Made by a program: the position numbers and the translations under genes. The notes under the pieces are model-generated. The model saw nothing but the letters and a program-made list of their open reading frames with translations, ran no database searches and was not told where the DNA came from. Shown here piece after piece: positions 33,245-42,575 of a stretch of 64,000 nt of DNA (position 1 is the stretch's first letter; each line of letters starts with the position of its first letter). Source of the stretch: JADJXV01 sp964527785 (lineage in GTDB: Bacteria > Bacteroidota > Ignavibacteria > Kapaibacteriales > UBA961); the NCBI GenBank assembly GCA_964527785.1, contig CAZGNO010000008.1, positions 1 through 64,000 of the forward strand. The letters run 5' to 3'.

Positions 33245-33261
33245 TATCAACTTAAAATTCT

Positions 33262-33705
33262 CTATGAGATTTGCCCGTTATAACTTGGGTCAAATTCCAC
33301 AATCCATTCAATACCATATTTGTCTCTAAGCATTCCGGCGTATGTACCCCATGGACTGTCGTCCATGGGACCTTCAATATTTCCACCTGCTGATAACCCG
33401 CTAAAAATTTTGTCAGCTTCTTCACGACTTTCTGCACTAATTGATATTTTAGACCTGTTTTCGTTTTCGTTTACTCGTCCCATAAATTCCGGAACATCAT
33501 TCGCCATTAACATATTATGTTTTCCTATTGGCAAAGCAATAGTCATTATTTTATTTGCATCTTTTTCTTCTACCGGAAATTCAGGGCTTGACAGGTCTTT
33601 GAAACGAGTGATCTTTACGAAATCTCCGCCAAAAACTGATTTGTAAAAAGTGAATGCTTCTTCAGCATTTCCATTGAAGTTAATCCACGGATTGATTGTT
33701 CTCAT
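33262..33705 (-). CDS. VOC-family PhnB-like protein
   Basis: 147 residues. PhnB/3-demethylubiquinone-9 3-methyltransferase-like VOC protein: PWINFNGNAEEAFTFYKSVF, later DVPEFMGRVNENENRSKISI and SPWGTYAGMLRDKYGIEW. The family has the glyoxalase fold with a metal site, but individual functions are often unknown. It stands alone next to tRNA-Leu. Confidence 0.75.
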   Translation of the reverse strand: MRTINPWINFNGNAEEAFTFYKSVFGGDFVKITRFKDLSSPEFPVEEKDANKIMTIALPIGKHNMLMANDVPEFMGRVNENENRSKISISAESREEADKIFSGLSAGGNIEGPMDDSPWGTYAGMLRDKYGIEWIVEFDPSYNGQIS

Positions 33706-33999
33706 AATTTTTTTTCTGGAATATACCTTGCTTTATTCTTGATTATTAACGCAAGCAACCCTCATGATGCAAATATATATACAACTTTTGAGTTGCGCAA
33801 ATATATTTGCATTTTTTTGTCGAGTATAATGACGGGTTTTAGTGATAATTGTGACATTCGTTACAATAATTAACCAAACCGAGTTTCTTACTTTACTCAA
33901 AGAAGAAACTCGAACTTGCTAACCTTTATAATTATCTTATTTTCGAAAATTATACTGTGTTTATATAGGTTATTTATGAACAGCAGATAATTCAAAAAG
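33706..33999. other. Intergenic, AT-rich, nothing recognised
   Basis: About 290 bp between the VOC gene start and the hairpin near tRNA-Ser. The sequence is AT-rich and holds no gene I can support. It probably contains the VOC promoter; no clean Bacteroidota -33/-7 pair was found by eye. Confidence 0.6.
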
Positions 34000-34035
34000 A
34001 ATAGTCTGCTAAAAATCATGCTTTAGCAGACTATT
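34000..34035 (-). terminator. Terminator of tRNA-Ser
   Basis: AATAGTCTGCTAAA (34000-34013) and TTTAGCAGACTATT (34022-34035) are perfect 14-bp arms with an 8-base loop; on the minus strand a CTTTTTG run follows. Confidence 0.8.
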
Positions 34036-34043
34036 GTTTAACA

Positions 34044-34133
34044 TGGAGGAGAGGGAGGGATTCGAACCCTCGATAGAATTGCTTCCATAACGGTTTTCGA
34101 GACCGCCCGATTCAACCACTCTCGCACCTCTCC
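34044..34133 (-). tRNA. tRNA-Ser(CGA)
   Basis: Reverse strand: acceptor GGAGAGG/CCTCTCC, anticodon arm GCGGT-CTCGAAA-ACCGT (anticodon CGA), a long class II variable arm, T-arm GAGGG-TTCGAAT-CCCTC. CCA is encoded after the discriminator base. Confidence 0.95.
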
Positions 34134-34256
34134 GTGCAAGTATTGTCCTAGAGTCAGGGGTGCAAAAATACGAACCGTTGCCTTCCCTACAAAGTTTTTT
34201 GTAATTATTATTGTTTTGTTTCATCAAAAAGCTAGCGTTTTTACAAGCATCGGACT

Positions 34257-35231
34257 TTATGCCATCATAGCACAGACGGCTGCAATATTTACTATATCAT
34301 CCACACTGCACCCGCGCGAGAGGTCGCAGTAGGGACGGTTTAAACCCTGAATAATTGGTCCTAACGCTTGTGCTCCTGCTAAACGTTCAGTGAGTTTATA
34401 GGCAATATTCCCTGCATCTAAATTTGGAAATACAAGTACATTCGCCCTGCCCTGAACAGAAGAATTCGGTGCTTTTCGCTCAGCAACGTCGGGTACAAGT
34501 GCTGCATCGGCTTGTAGTTCTCCATCGGAAACAATTTCGGGTCTTTGTTCGCGAAAGATTCGTGCTGCTCTGCGAACTTTAGACACTGAAAGGTGTTCGG
34601 CACTCCCCCACGTAGAAAAAGATAAGAAAGCAACCCGTGGTTGCTCGCCTGTTACTTTTTGGAAATTTCGTGCTGCTCCTGTTGCAATATCTACAAGCTG
34701 CTCGTCTGTTGGTTCGGGTACTACCCCACAATCGGTATAGCAAAGTATTTTATCAGGAAATACCATCAAAAAGTAGCTGCTTACTACGGATATTCCGGGT
34801 TCAATGCCCACAGTCTGTATTCCTGCCCGTAATACATCACCGGTTGTGGAAAGCGAGCCGGCCACACAACCGTCAGCAACTCCGTTCCTGACCATCATTC
34901 CTGAAAAAAATAAGGGATTACGGATATTTTGCTCTGCTTGATCGTGATTCATACCCTTTGCAAATCGCAACTTCTCAAATTGTAAGACATATTCTTCAAA
35001 TTCAGATGAGTTCTTGGGTTCTACAATAGGAATTTGCTCAACGGGCAATTGGAATTCAGCAGCAATTCGAGAAATTTCTATCCGAGACCCAATTAGAATT
35101 GGTAAACAAATCCCAGTATCACGAAGAATTAATGCAGCACGAATGGTGCGTTCATCGGTAGCATCAGGAAAAACAATCCTTTTTTTTCGCAAGGACGCTT
35201 GTTCGCGAAGTTCTTTAATAAATATGGACAT
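34257..35231 (-). CDS. pta: Phosphate acetyltransferase
   Basis: 324 residues, the usual length of the short Pta form. Motifs: KKRIVFPDATDERTIRAALI at the start, NPLFFSGMMVRNGVADGCVA, GDVLRAGIQTVG, FLSFSTWGSAEH and VQGRANVLVFPNLDAGNIAY at the end. It interconverts acetyl-CoA and acetyl phosphate. An acetate kinase partner is not in the window. Confidence 0.93.
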   Translation of the reverse strand: MSIFIKELREQASLRKKRIVFPDATDERTIRAALILRDTGICLPILIGSRIEISRIAAEFQLPVEQIPIVEPKNSSEFEEYVLQFEKLRFAKGMNHDQAEQNIRNPLFFSGMMVRNGVADGCVAGSLSTTGDVLRAGIQTVGIEPGISVVSSYFLMVFPDKILCYTDCGVVPEPTDEQLVDIATGAARNFQKVTGEQPRVAFLSFSTWGSAEHLSVSKVRRAARIFREQRPEIVSDGELQADAALVPDVAERKAPNSSVQGRANVLVFPNLDAGNIAYKLTERLAGAQALGPIIQGLNRPYCDLSRGCSVDDIVNIAAVCAMMA

Positions 35232-35375
35232 ACAATTTTTTGGATTATCAGGAAGTTAGTAATGTCAATTGCTCGTACAGACAACTTACCAAAATCCTCT
35301 ATTCTGTGCAAAAAACAGCAAACCCCGCTTTCCTGTGAAGAAGGCAGGGCTGTTGTATTTACGATGGGCTGTAAT

Positions 35376-36917
35376 TTACCTCTCAATTACCATTGTTTGG
35401 CTGCGTCGTGATTTACCCGCTTTGAGCGAGTAAATATATGTTCCGCTCGGAAGTGTTCGTGTGTCGAGCGTTACAGCTTTTTGACCTGGCATTACTTTTT
35501 GAGAAACAATTTCACGTCCGTCTATTGCCGAGAGTGTGAACTGTGCTTCCATTCCACTCAAAATACCTTCCATAGGAATAGTAGTTTGGGTTTGTGCAGG
35601 GTTCGGATAATTCTGCCCCAGAGAAAGAAGTGAAGCATCCGTTTCAAATTCATCAACAGCAGTCGTTGTTTGGAAAATCGGCAATTGCTCAAAGTGACGT
35701 GGTAATGCATTAGGCGTAATTTCTGCTTCAGATGCTCCATACCACTGACCGAGTACCGATGCATATAACTGACGGAAATCAACTTTCATTTTGAGATTAC
35801 CCGGACCTTCCACATCTGTCAGAACAGGATCGGTGCCGATAATACCACCCTTTACTCCCGTACCGATGACAAACATAGGGGCAGCAGAACCGTGGTCGGT
35901 TCCTGTTCCATTAGAAACAATACGCCGACCGAACTCACTGATCGTCATTATGCTGACTTTCTTATCGGTACCAAATGCTTCGAGATCACGTTGGAAAGCC
36001 AGCACTGCATCTGCAAGCTGTTTGTGCAGATTGCTTTGTCCGTTTATTTGTTCGGAGTGAGTGTCGTAGCCACCGATATTAATGATATACATTTGTGTGG
36101 TAAGACCTGCTGCAATTATTCTTGAGATAACTTTTAACCCGTCAGCAAGTTGATTAGCAGTAGGATACGTCACTTTGTTTTCAGTCTGTTTCAGTCCTGC
36201 AGCTATTATTGAATTAATGAATATATTAGTCTGACGCAAAATTTCACGGACATACGCTTCTTCATCTCCGGCATGAGTAGCTGCAATCGGATTATCGGTC
36301 GGAATACCCGGAATAAAATCAGATGCTCCTACGGCAACCCCCATATTGTTTTTCTCACCGATCAGAGTTGTACTTAGGTATGTACCAAGTTCAATCGCAA
36401 ACGGTTCATCAGGAAGTACACTCGGATAATTCGGGTATTGCTGTTCCAAGAATTTAGCATACCAGCCCGAGTTACTATAGACGTTCGCATCAGAACCGGA
36501 GAGCCAAATATCGGTAGAACGGAAATGGGATAGGTTTTGATTCTCATAGCCCACATTCTGGATTATCGCCATTTTCTTTTCTTTGTACAGTTCCAAAAGA
36601 GGCGCAAGAGAAGGATGCAATCCCAATGTAGAAGAATCAGGCAATTTAATTACTTCGTCTGCTGCAATTGAAACATTGCCCTCAGCACGAGCTGTGTAAT
36701 AATCTTGATTTGTATAGGGAATAACAGTATTCAAACCGTCGTTACCGCCTGCCAGTCGAAGAATAATTAGAATATGGTCTTTATTAGCTGCCGCTATTCG
36801 AGCAAAGGGCGAACCGTTCGGGGCTTTGGCAAAAGCGCGAACCCTGGGGAAACCCATAGCCATTGGAAGTACAATACCGGTAGCCGCAACTTTTTGTAAA
36901 AATGATCTGCGTTTCAT
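35376..36917 (-). CDS. DUF1501 exported protein with T9SS sorting domain
   Basis: 513 residues. The N-terminus MKRRSFLQKVAATGIVLPMA has twin Arg and a hydrophobic core, a Tat-like signal. The DUF1501 (sulfatase/phosphatase-fold) body shows RLAGGNDGLNTVIPYTNQDY, NIGGYDTHSEQ, TISEFGRRIVSNGTGTDHGS with metal-site-like D/H residues. The last 80 residues (LGQNYPNPAQTQTTIP to GTYIYSLKAG) are a type IX sorting domain. It follows DUF1800 in a two-gene operon, the usual pairing. Confidence 0.88.
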   Translation of the reverse strand: MKRRSFLQKVAATGIVLPMAMGFPRVRAFAKAPNGSPFARIAAANKDHILIILRLAGGNDGLNTVIPYTNQDYYTARAEGNVSIAADEVIKLPDSSTLGLHPSLAPLLELYKEKKMAIIQNVGYENQNLSHFRSTDIWLSGSDANVYSNSGWYAKFLEQQYPNYPSVLPDEPFAIELGTYLSTTLIGEKNNMGVAVGASDFIPGIPTDNPIAATHAGDEEAYVREILRQTNIFINSIIAAGLKQTENKVTYPTANQLADGLKVISRIIAAGLTTQMYIINIGGYDTHSEQINGQSNLHKQLADAVLAFQRDLEAFGTDKKVSIMTISEFGRRIVSNGTGTDHGSAAPMFVIGTGVKGGIIGTDPVLTDVEGPGNLKMKVDFRQLYASVLGQWYGASEAEITPNALPRHFEQLPIFQTTTAVDEFETDASLLSLGQNYPNPAQTQTTIPMEGILSGMEAQFTLSAIDGREIVSQKVMPGQKAVTLDTRTLPSGTYIYSLKAGKSRRSQTMVIER

Positions 36918-36964
36918 AACGAAATCCTTTTGAAAAATTATAGAGTTAGTTTTTAATTTATGGG

Positions 36965-38614
36965 TTAGTACAGTTCATGCTTTGCAAGCTGGACAATTGC
37001 TTTAAGCAAATTACGAATATGCTTATCAGCTTGGAATGTCGGGTCATCAATTTTCCATTCATACGTTTTTGCTCCTTGTAATAATGCTTCGAGCAGGGCA
37101 GCGGATTCCTGCTGTGATGGAGCAACGTTAAGTAATGCCTGAGCAATTTCGTCCGTTAATTTGGTCGCATCATTATATGAAGGGAATTTCTTTGCAAAGG
37201 CAATTGCATCCAGTTTGTAAAATATGTTTTTTTGCATGATTACCTTTTCGTCGGCTACATCAAGCAGAAATTTCTGGCGCAAGGGAAGCGTAGAAGTACT
37301 CACCCATGTTCGTCCGCCGGGCCATCCCTTTACATTCGGCGGGTAACACGGTACTTGACCAATTGCCTGCATTCTATTTAATAAGTCTTGAGTCATTCTG
37401 CCTGTTTGGGCTATATTAAAATCAGGAACATTTGTAAGTCCTAGAGTTCGGATTGCACCTACCATATAATCAATAGGGCTTTTATCCATTGCTCCGATAT
37501 TTGTAACATCAAAGAAATGTTCACTACGAAGCAATTGCTCTATAACCGGCTTGAGTTCCCAATTATTCGTTTTGAATGTATTAGCCATTTCGGTTACAAT
37601 GACCGGATCGGCTATATCATACACAAATTCCCGATAGATTTTTGTGCATATAAATTTAGCAACTTGGTCGGCACGCTCAGAGAAAATTATATCTACAATG
37701 TCATCTGCTTTCCAAGCCCCTGTTTTACCCATAAAGGTTTTGGAACTTGAGTCCCAACGGTTCTGAATAAATATACTTGAGAGTGAAAAATACATTGTAG
37801 GGTCTTTTGTTGTACTGGGCATTAAGCTCCAGCCACTTAATGCTTTAGCGGCTTCCGAAACATCTTTTTCGGTATAATTGGGTTTGTTTTCCCAATCGGA
37901 AACCCCGCACGTAAAAAGTTCTTGAAGTTCACGGGCATAGTTTTCATTAATTTGATTACGATTGCCTGTTTTGTAGTTTTTGATGCCGTCAAGATAAATG
38001 AGCATTGAGGGGTCTTTTGTAACATCCTTCACAAATTGCTTGAAATTACCCAAGGCATACTTGCGAAACAGTTGGTTTTGCACCAACATAAAATCAGCAA
38101 AGTTTACTGTGTTGATTTCATTTGCAAAATGATTATGCCACATCATTACCAAGCGTTCCTGTACAGAAACAGGCGAGTTTGCAATGGTTTTCACCCACCA
38201 TTTTACAAGCTGTTCACGACGACTGAAGAGTGCAATTTGCCAATCCTGAAATTCCTGACTGCTCATATTCTGATTAGGTGGTTTAACCTGTACATCAGCT
38301 CCTGCCCATGCTTTGATTTCATCTGTTGATGGAGTAAACGGGGTAAGCAGAAGCTTGACTGTAGCATCAAGACCGTCAGTAACTGCAGCACGGATTTCAG
38401 AGTCCTTCGCGCCGACAATGCACCGACGTAACAGATGGGCTGCTTTGGAATAATCCCAAGGATTTGATCCGGTAGGCGTAAAAGGTTCAAGACCTGCTGC
38501 AGTCCGAATAGCAAATTCCGGGCGAGCTTGGGGTCCGGCAGACAAAGTCGGCATTGTAATATCCGACATAGCACTCGCCGGGGAATCTAAAAAAAGGAAA
38601 TTTCTGCGTTTCAT
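36965..38614 (-). CDS. DUF1800 family protein
   Basis: 549 residues. Family features: HLLRRCIVGAKDSEIRAAV at the N-end, WWVKTIANSPVSVQERLVMM, WHNHFA, LIYLDGIKNYKTGNRNQINE with ENYARELQELFTCG, and NVKGWPGGRTWVSTSTL near the C-terminus. DUF1800 and DUF1501 genes are commonly co-transcribed in FCB and Planctomycete genomes; the joint function is not established. Transcribed before DUF1501 with a 47-bp gap. Confidence 0.88.
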   Translation of the reverse strand: MKRRNFLFLDSPASAMSDITMPTLSAGPQARPEFAIRTAAGLEPFTPTGSNPWDYSKAAHLLRRCIVGAKDSEIRAAVTDGLDATVKLLLTPFTPSTDEIKAWAGADVQVKPPNQNMSSQEFQDWQIALFSRREQLVKWWVKTIANSPVSVQERLVMMWHNHFANEINTVNFADFMLVQNQLFRKYALGNFKQFVKDVTKDPSMLIYLDGIKNYKTGNRNQINENYARELQELFTCGVSDWENKPNYTEKDVSEAAKALSGWSLMPSTTKDPTMYFSLSSIFIQNRWDSSSKTFMGKTGAWKADDIVDIIFSERADQVAKFICTKIYREFVYDIADPVIVTEMANTFKTNNWELKPVIEQLLRSEHFFDVTNIGAMDKSPIDYMVGAIRTLGLTNVPDFNIAQTGRMTQDLLNRMQAIGQVPCYPPNVKGWPGGRTWVSTSTLPLRQKFLLDVADEKVIMQKNIFYKLDAIAFAKKFPSYNDATKLTDEIAQALLNVAPSQQESAALLEALLQGAKTYEWKIDDPTFQADKHIRNLLKAIVQLAKHELY

Positions 38615-38829
38615 TCTACATCTCCTATAAAAAGTAAATTAAATGAATCATAAACATATACATTTTTAGTTGAATATTGATTTGGCTGTTTTGAACTTAC
38701 CGAGTTTGAATTTGGTTTAACACTTTTTTACATTTCTTTAAAAAAACCGTTTATCCATAGATTTCGTTTATTGAGCTGCACATAAATTTTTCTATATTCT
38801 GTTTAATTTTTCAAGAAAGTGTTACCGCA

Positions 38830-39606
38830 ATGATAGACATGCTTAATGAGTTGCAGCCGATTTTTATTGTAGGACTTATGTTTCTTTTTTGGCTCATCGA
38901 AATGATGTTCCCTTATATTGCTCCACCGTACAATCGGTTGAGGCGCAGCGGACGGAATCTGCTGACTACGCTGTTTGCGATGATTGCTAATATTGCGATG
39001 TCCATTATTGCATTGGAAGTAATTGCATTCGCTACAGCAAATAATATTGGCGTACTTCACTGGATTCATCTTCCTCCAGGCATCGAAGTAATTGCAGGAA
39101 TGATGTTATATGATTTAGGGAGCTATGCTATTCATCATCTTCAACATAAAATTCCATTTATGTGGCTGGCTCACCGGGTTCATCACAGTGACCTGTCGCT
39201 TGATGTAACAAGTACGTTCCGCTTCCACCCACTCGATATGGTCTATTCCAATGGTCTTCAATTACTTACAATTCTACTTTTTGGAATTTCGCAAGCTACA
39301 TATGTTATTTACTTTACTGTTTTGCTTCCAATTTTTATAGCAGAGCATTCCAACATCACTCTTCCTAAATGGCTCGATAACATTCTCAGTTTGGTAATCG
39401 TAACCCCTAATTGGCATAAAGTTCACCATTCGAATCATCAGCCGGAGACAGACTCTCATTATGCAGATATGTTTGCATTATGGGATAGGATTTTCGGCTC
39501 AGGTCAGAAGGCAGATATTCCGAATATTAGTTATGGGCTGAAGGAATTTGAAGATGATTCCCGTCAAACTGTAGGAAGTTTACTTAAAACAGGATTCAAA
39601 AAATAA
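38830..39606 (+). CDS. Fatty acid hydroxylase / sterol desaturase family protein
   Basis: 258 residues with four membrane segments and the family's His clusters: IHHLQHK, RVHHSD, then FHPLDMV, and NWHKVHHSNH. These eight or so His bind a di-iron site. The family hydroxylates or desaturates lipid chains in the membrane. Substrate unknown. Divergently transcribed from the DUF1800 operon (215 bp between starts). Confidence 0.85.
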   Translation: MIDMLNELQPIFIVGLMFLFWLIEMMFPYIAPPYNRLRRSGRNLLTTLFAMIANIAMSIIALEVIAFATANNIGVLHWIHLPPGIEVIAGMMLYDLGSYAIHHLQHKIPFMWLAHRVHHSDLSLDVTSTFRFHPLDMVYSNGLQLLTILLFGISQATYVIYFTVLLPIFIAEHSNITLPKWLDNILSLVIVTPNWHKVHHSNHQPETDSHYADMFALWDRIFGSGQKADIPNISYGLKEFEDDSRQTVGSLLKTGFKK

Positions 39607-39648
39607 CGACTGATTTTGTCTTAAAAATTGAAGTCTTACGAAAAACCT

Positions 39649-39679
39649 TTTGTAAATTCAGAGAATCCTCGTATTTTTG
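39649..39679 (+). promoter_or_regulatory. Bacteroidota-type promoter of tRNA-Glu
   Basis: TTTG (39649-39652), 19 bp, then TATTTTTG (39672-39679), an exact match to the -33 TTTG / -7 TAnnTTTG consensus of Bacteroidota primary sigma promoters. The tRNA begins 17 bp after the -7 element. Confidence 0.7.
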
Positions 39680-39695
39680 TATTCTCTGTTTTTGT

Positions 39696-39767
39696 GCAGC
39701 GTTCGTCTAGCGGTTAGGACACCGCCCTTTCACGGCGGCGGCACGGGTTCGATTCCCGTACGCTGTA
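39696..39767 (+). tRNA. tRNA-Glu(TTC)
   Basis: Acceptor GCAGCGT/ACGCTGT, D-arm with CTAGCGGTTAGGAC, anticodon arm CCGCC-CTTTCAC-GGCGG (anticodon TTC), T-arm ACGGG-TTCGATT-CCCGT, 72 nt, no encoded CCA. Confidence 0.96.
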
Positions 39768-39775
39768 CACATTTC

Positions 39776-39807
39776 AAAAGTCGCTCTTAGAGCGGCTTTT
39801 GTCGTTT
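39776..39807 (+). terminator. Terminator after tRNA-Glu
   Basis: AAAAGTCGCTC (39776-39786) pairs with GAGCGGCTTTT (39790-39800) around a 3-base loop and is followed by GTCGTTTT. Confidence 0.75.
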
Positions 39808-39871
39808 TATACAGTGTTTGCCTTTACCCTAAAAAAACAATGTTACGTCACTCAGTTCGTGATGTCATTTT

Positions 39872-40138
39872 ATGAACACAATTCCAAGTGATATAAATGG
39901 CACAATCCATGATCTCTATAACGAAGTATCCAAAGTTATAGAATCGGAAGTACGACCGTTTGTAGAACGAGATGGCGGTCGCATTACTCTAAAATCAGTC
40001 GAGGGCGGAATAGTCTATGTAGAACTGTCCGGCGCGTGCGACGGATGCAGTGCTGCTGATTTTACTATACGTGCAGGAGTAGAGCGGATACTCCGCAGAA
40101 GAATTCCCTCCGTAACCTCTGCTAAACTATGGAAATAA
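39872..40138 (+). CDS. NifU C-terminal domain Fe-S scaffold protein
   Basis: 88 residues: EVRPFVERDGGRITLKSVEG, then YVELSGACDGCSAADFTI with the CxxC cluster site. Stand-alone NifU-C (Nfu-like) proteins carry [4Fe-4S] clusters to targets. Two genes on, a cysteine desulfurase supplies sulfur, so they may work together. Confidence 0.9.
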   Translation: MNTIPSDINGTIHDLYNEVSKVIESEVRPFVERDGGRITLKSVEGGIVYVELSGACDGCSAADFTIRAGVERILRRRIPSVTSAKLWK

Positions 40139-40186
40139 TAATCAAAACAACCCCTTTTTGTTACAATGCGTAAGGAAGCTGAGACC

Positions 40187-40834
40187 ATGAAAACTTATGT
40201 TGTTTTTTTGCTTGTATTCTGCCTATTCTACGGAGAAAACTCCGCCTTCTCTCAAAAGAGCAAACCCAAGAAATCGGTATCAACTCCCCCAAAAGAAACT
40301 ACACCACGAAAATATACAATCAAATCGGGAATTGTTACAATGAAGGCAGATATAACTGGTATGAAATCTACAAGCATTCTTTATTTTGATGATTACGGAC
40401 GAAAGGAAATGACTGAAACATTCGGTGATTTCAACGGCTTAAAAATCCACGAAAAAGTAATAATTGCTGGAGATTATGTTTATCATCTAGACATGGAGAA
40501 AAAGACCGGTACAAAGAAAAAACTCAATGGTTCGGCTGCACCCGGAGCAATAGATTTTAGTACAATTTCCGAAAAAATGATGCAAGATATGGGACTTTCA
40601 AAAGAGGGTAACGATTCTGTTCTTAATAGACAATGCCAGATATGGGTAATGGATTTCAAGAAAATGAAGATGTCAGGGAAATATTGGGTATGGAATAATA
40701 TTCCTCTGAAAAGCATTGCCGATATTGAAGGAATAAAAGTTGAAATAGAAGCTGTAAGCATCGAAGAAAATCCAAAACTCCCTGCTTCGACCTTCGATAC
40801 GCCCCTCGGAATGGAAATTGAAGAAAAACAATAA
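40187..40834 (+). CDS. Exported protein, DUF4412/LolA-like
   Basis: The ATG at 40187 has AAGGAAG upstream and gives a signal peptide (MKTYVVFLLVFCLFYGENSA, then FSQ); the frame is open from 40166. The 190-residue mature part has strands such as YTIKSGIVTMKADITGMKST, DDYGRKEMTETFGDFNG and MSGKYWVWNNIPLKS, the pattern of LolA/DUF4412 half-barrels that bind lipid. It lies between nifU-C and the desulfurase gene without obvious functional link. Confidence 0.6.
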   Translation: MKTYVVFLLVFCLFYGENSAFSQKSKPKKSVSTPPKETTPRKYTIKSGIVTMKADITGMKSTSILYFDDYGRKEMTETFGDFNGLKIHEKVIIAGDYVYHLDMEKKTGTKKKLNGSAAPGAIDFSTISEKMMQDMGLSKEGNDSVLNRQCQIWVMDFKKMKMSGKYWVWNNIPLKSIADIEGIKVEIEAVSIEENPKLPASTFDTPLGMEIEEKQ

Positions 40835-40844
40835 CAAATGTGAT

Positions 40845-41978
40845 ATGATCTATTTAGATAACAGCGCAACCACACGAATAGATGAATCTGTTCTCGAGGC
40901 AATGCTTCCGTGGCTGCGCGATAACTACGGAAATGCTTCTTCAATTTATCAGTTGGGAAGACAAGCACGGGTGGCAATCGAATACGCACGTGAAGAAATT
41001 GCTTCACTTATCGGCGCACACCCTGCCGAACTTATTTTTACAAGCGGAGGTACTGAATCCAATAATACAGTTCTGAAAAGCTGCTGTGAAGAGTCGAACC
41101 TATGTGATGAGGTTCTTTATAGTGCAGTTGAACACCACGCTATTATTCACCCTGTACAAGAACTGTCTCGGCAAAAAAAGCAGGTTTCAGCACTTTCAGT
41201 AGATACAAACGGTTTTCTGAATCTCAACGAGTTTGAAGCAAGAAAAACCGCCAAACGAACTCTCATCAGTGTAATGCACGCCAATAACGAAACAGGAACA
41301 ATTCAACCAATTGAGAGAATCCGCGAACTTGTTCCCGATGCTTTGATTCATACCGACGCAGTCCAGAGTTTCGGAAAAATTCCGGTGAATATGTATTCAC
41401 TCGGAGTTGATTTCGCTTCGTTCTCCGCTCATAAGATTCACGGACCTAAGGGGGTTGGAGCATTATTTATACGCAAAGGCATTGATTTCAAAGCTCATCA
41501 ACATGGCGGAGGGCAAGAACGTAACCGTCGTGCAGGAACAGAGTCGCCGGCTTTGATAGTCGGGTTTCAGGTTGCTGCCCGTCAAGCAGTCCGAGAAATG
41601 ACAGAGCGTACCGAAGCGATGGCATCTGCCACTACCCTACTCCGTGCCTTGCTTATTGATACAATTACAAATATTCGTATAAATACACCTACAGACCAAT
41701 CCTTGCCTAATATCATCAATATCTCGTTTCTCGATGCGGACATTCTTGACGGTGAAGCAATCCTCCAATCTCTCGATATTCATGGGATTGCCGCCTCCAA
41801 CGGTTCAGCATGCGTATCGGGGAGCTTACAGCCGTCGCATGTACTAAGTGCAATGGGACGCTCCGATGCGGAAGCAAAGGCAGCAGTCCGATTTTCGGTG
41901 AGCAAGGATACTACGGAGCATGAGGTTCGTATTGCGGCTAGTGCGCTTGATGAGATAATCGAGGGGCTACGGCAATAG
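40845..41978 (+). CDS. Cysteine desulfurase (NifS/IscS family)
   Basis: The family start MIYLDNSATTRIDESVLEAM lies at 40845; the open frame starts at 40818. PLP lysine is in SFSAHKIHGPKGVG, the Ser/His/Asp cofactor contacts include HANNETGTIQPI and HTDAVQSFGK, and the catalytic loop is SNGSACVSGSLQPSHVL. It releases sulfur from cysteine for Fe-S clusters. About 378 residues, normal. With NifU-C nearby this is a minimal Fe-S unit. Confidence 0.92.
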   Translation: MIYLDNSATTRIDESVLEAMLPWLRDNYGNASSIYQLGRQARVAIEYAREEIASLIGAHPAELIFTSGGTESNNTVLKSCCEESNLCDEVLYSAVEHHAIIHPVQELSRQKKQVSALSVDTNGFLNLNEFEARKTAKRTLISVMHANNETGTIQPIERIRELVPDALIHTDAVQSFGKIPVNMYSLGVDFASFSAHKIHGPKGVGALFIRKGIDFKAHQHGGGQERNRRAGTESPALIVGFQVAARQAVREMTERTEAMASATTLLRALLIDTITNIRINTPTDQSLPNIINISFLDADILDGEAILQSLDIHGIAASNGSACVSGSLQPSHVLSAMGRSDAEAKAAVRFSVSKDTTEHEVRIAASALDEIIEGLRQ

Positions 41979-42003
41979 AAAAAGTAGCAGTGGTGAATTA
42001 TAT

Positions 42004-42046
42004 AGACCTTGATAGATTTATAGAAATCTGTCAGGGTCTTTTTTTA
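42004..42046 (+). terminator. Terminator after cysteine desulfurase
   Basis: AGACCTTGATAGATTT (42004-42019) pairs with AAATCTGTCAGGGTCT (42024-42039) with few mismatches and is followed by a T7 run. Confidence 0.85.
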
Positions 42047-42404
42047 TGTTAATACCAGCACAAAGATTGGTTCCAAAAATTTTAAGAGTTAATACACAAA
42101 AAACTGACCAATCACATCGTTTTGGACTTGTAAAATTCACTTTTGATTTTTACTGTTAGTATATTTAAATCAAATAAAGTAGATTGATTTATTGCTGAAA
42201 AATATGGTTAAATTACGTCAATTTTTGGCATTTTAGAGACCTGACTTTTTGTGTATATTCTCCATTTTTTTATGCATTTTTTGTTGTAGCTTATACTTGT
42301 GAATCTAATTTTTTAATCCTTTGTTGTTATTATAGTACACGGAATGATACTGAATGACATGAAGAATTACCCGTACAAATCACCAAATATATCCCACTAA
42401 AGAA
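42047..42404. other. AT-rich intergenic stretch, nothing recognised
   Basis: About 360 bp of AT-rich sequence with no credible frame longer than 20 codons. It probably holds the promoter for the AraC-like unit. Confidence 0.6.
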
Positions 42405-42575
42405 GTGAATGAGAAATTAAATGACGCTTTGCGAGCTATGTTCAAAAAACAAATGATGAGTCATAATGAGATACAAACTAATCGTTGGGAAACAGATGTT
42501 CTTCTGACTTTGTACTCTACTTATAATCTAAATTTTCAAGTTGTACCACACATTAGTATTAAACATCAATTATGA
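42405..42575 (+). CDS. Possible 56-aa protein coupled to the AraC-like gene
   Basis: A GTG-started frame that ends in an ATGA overlap with the next gene. The product (MNEKLNDALRAMFKKQMMSH and on to FQVVPHISIKHQL) has no family. It may be a small leader peptide, a remnant of a larger regulator's N-terminus or chance. Confidence 0.3.
   Translation: MNEKLNDALRAMFKKQMMSHNEIQTNRWETDVLLTLYSTYNLNFQVVPHISIKHQL

Noticed and set aside
33161..34133. Prophage boundary at tRNA-Ser instead of tRNA-Leu
   Set aside because: A host-type VOC gene and tRNA-Leu lie between the phage genes and tRNA-Ser, so tRNA-Leu is the nearer candidate.
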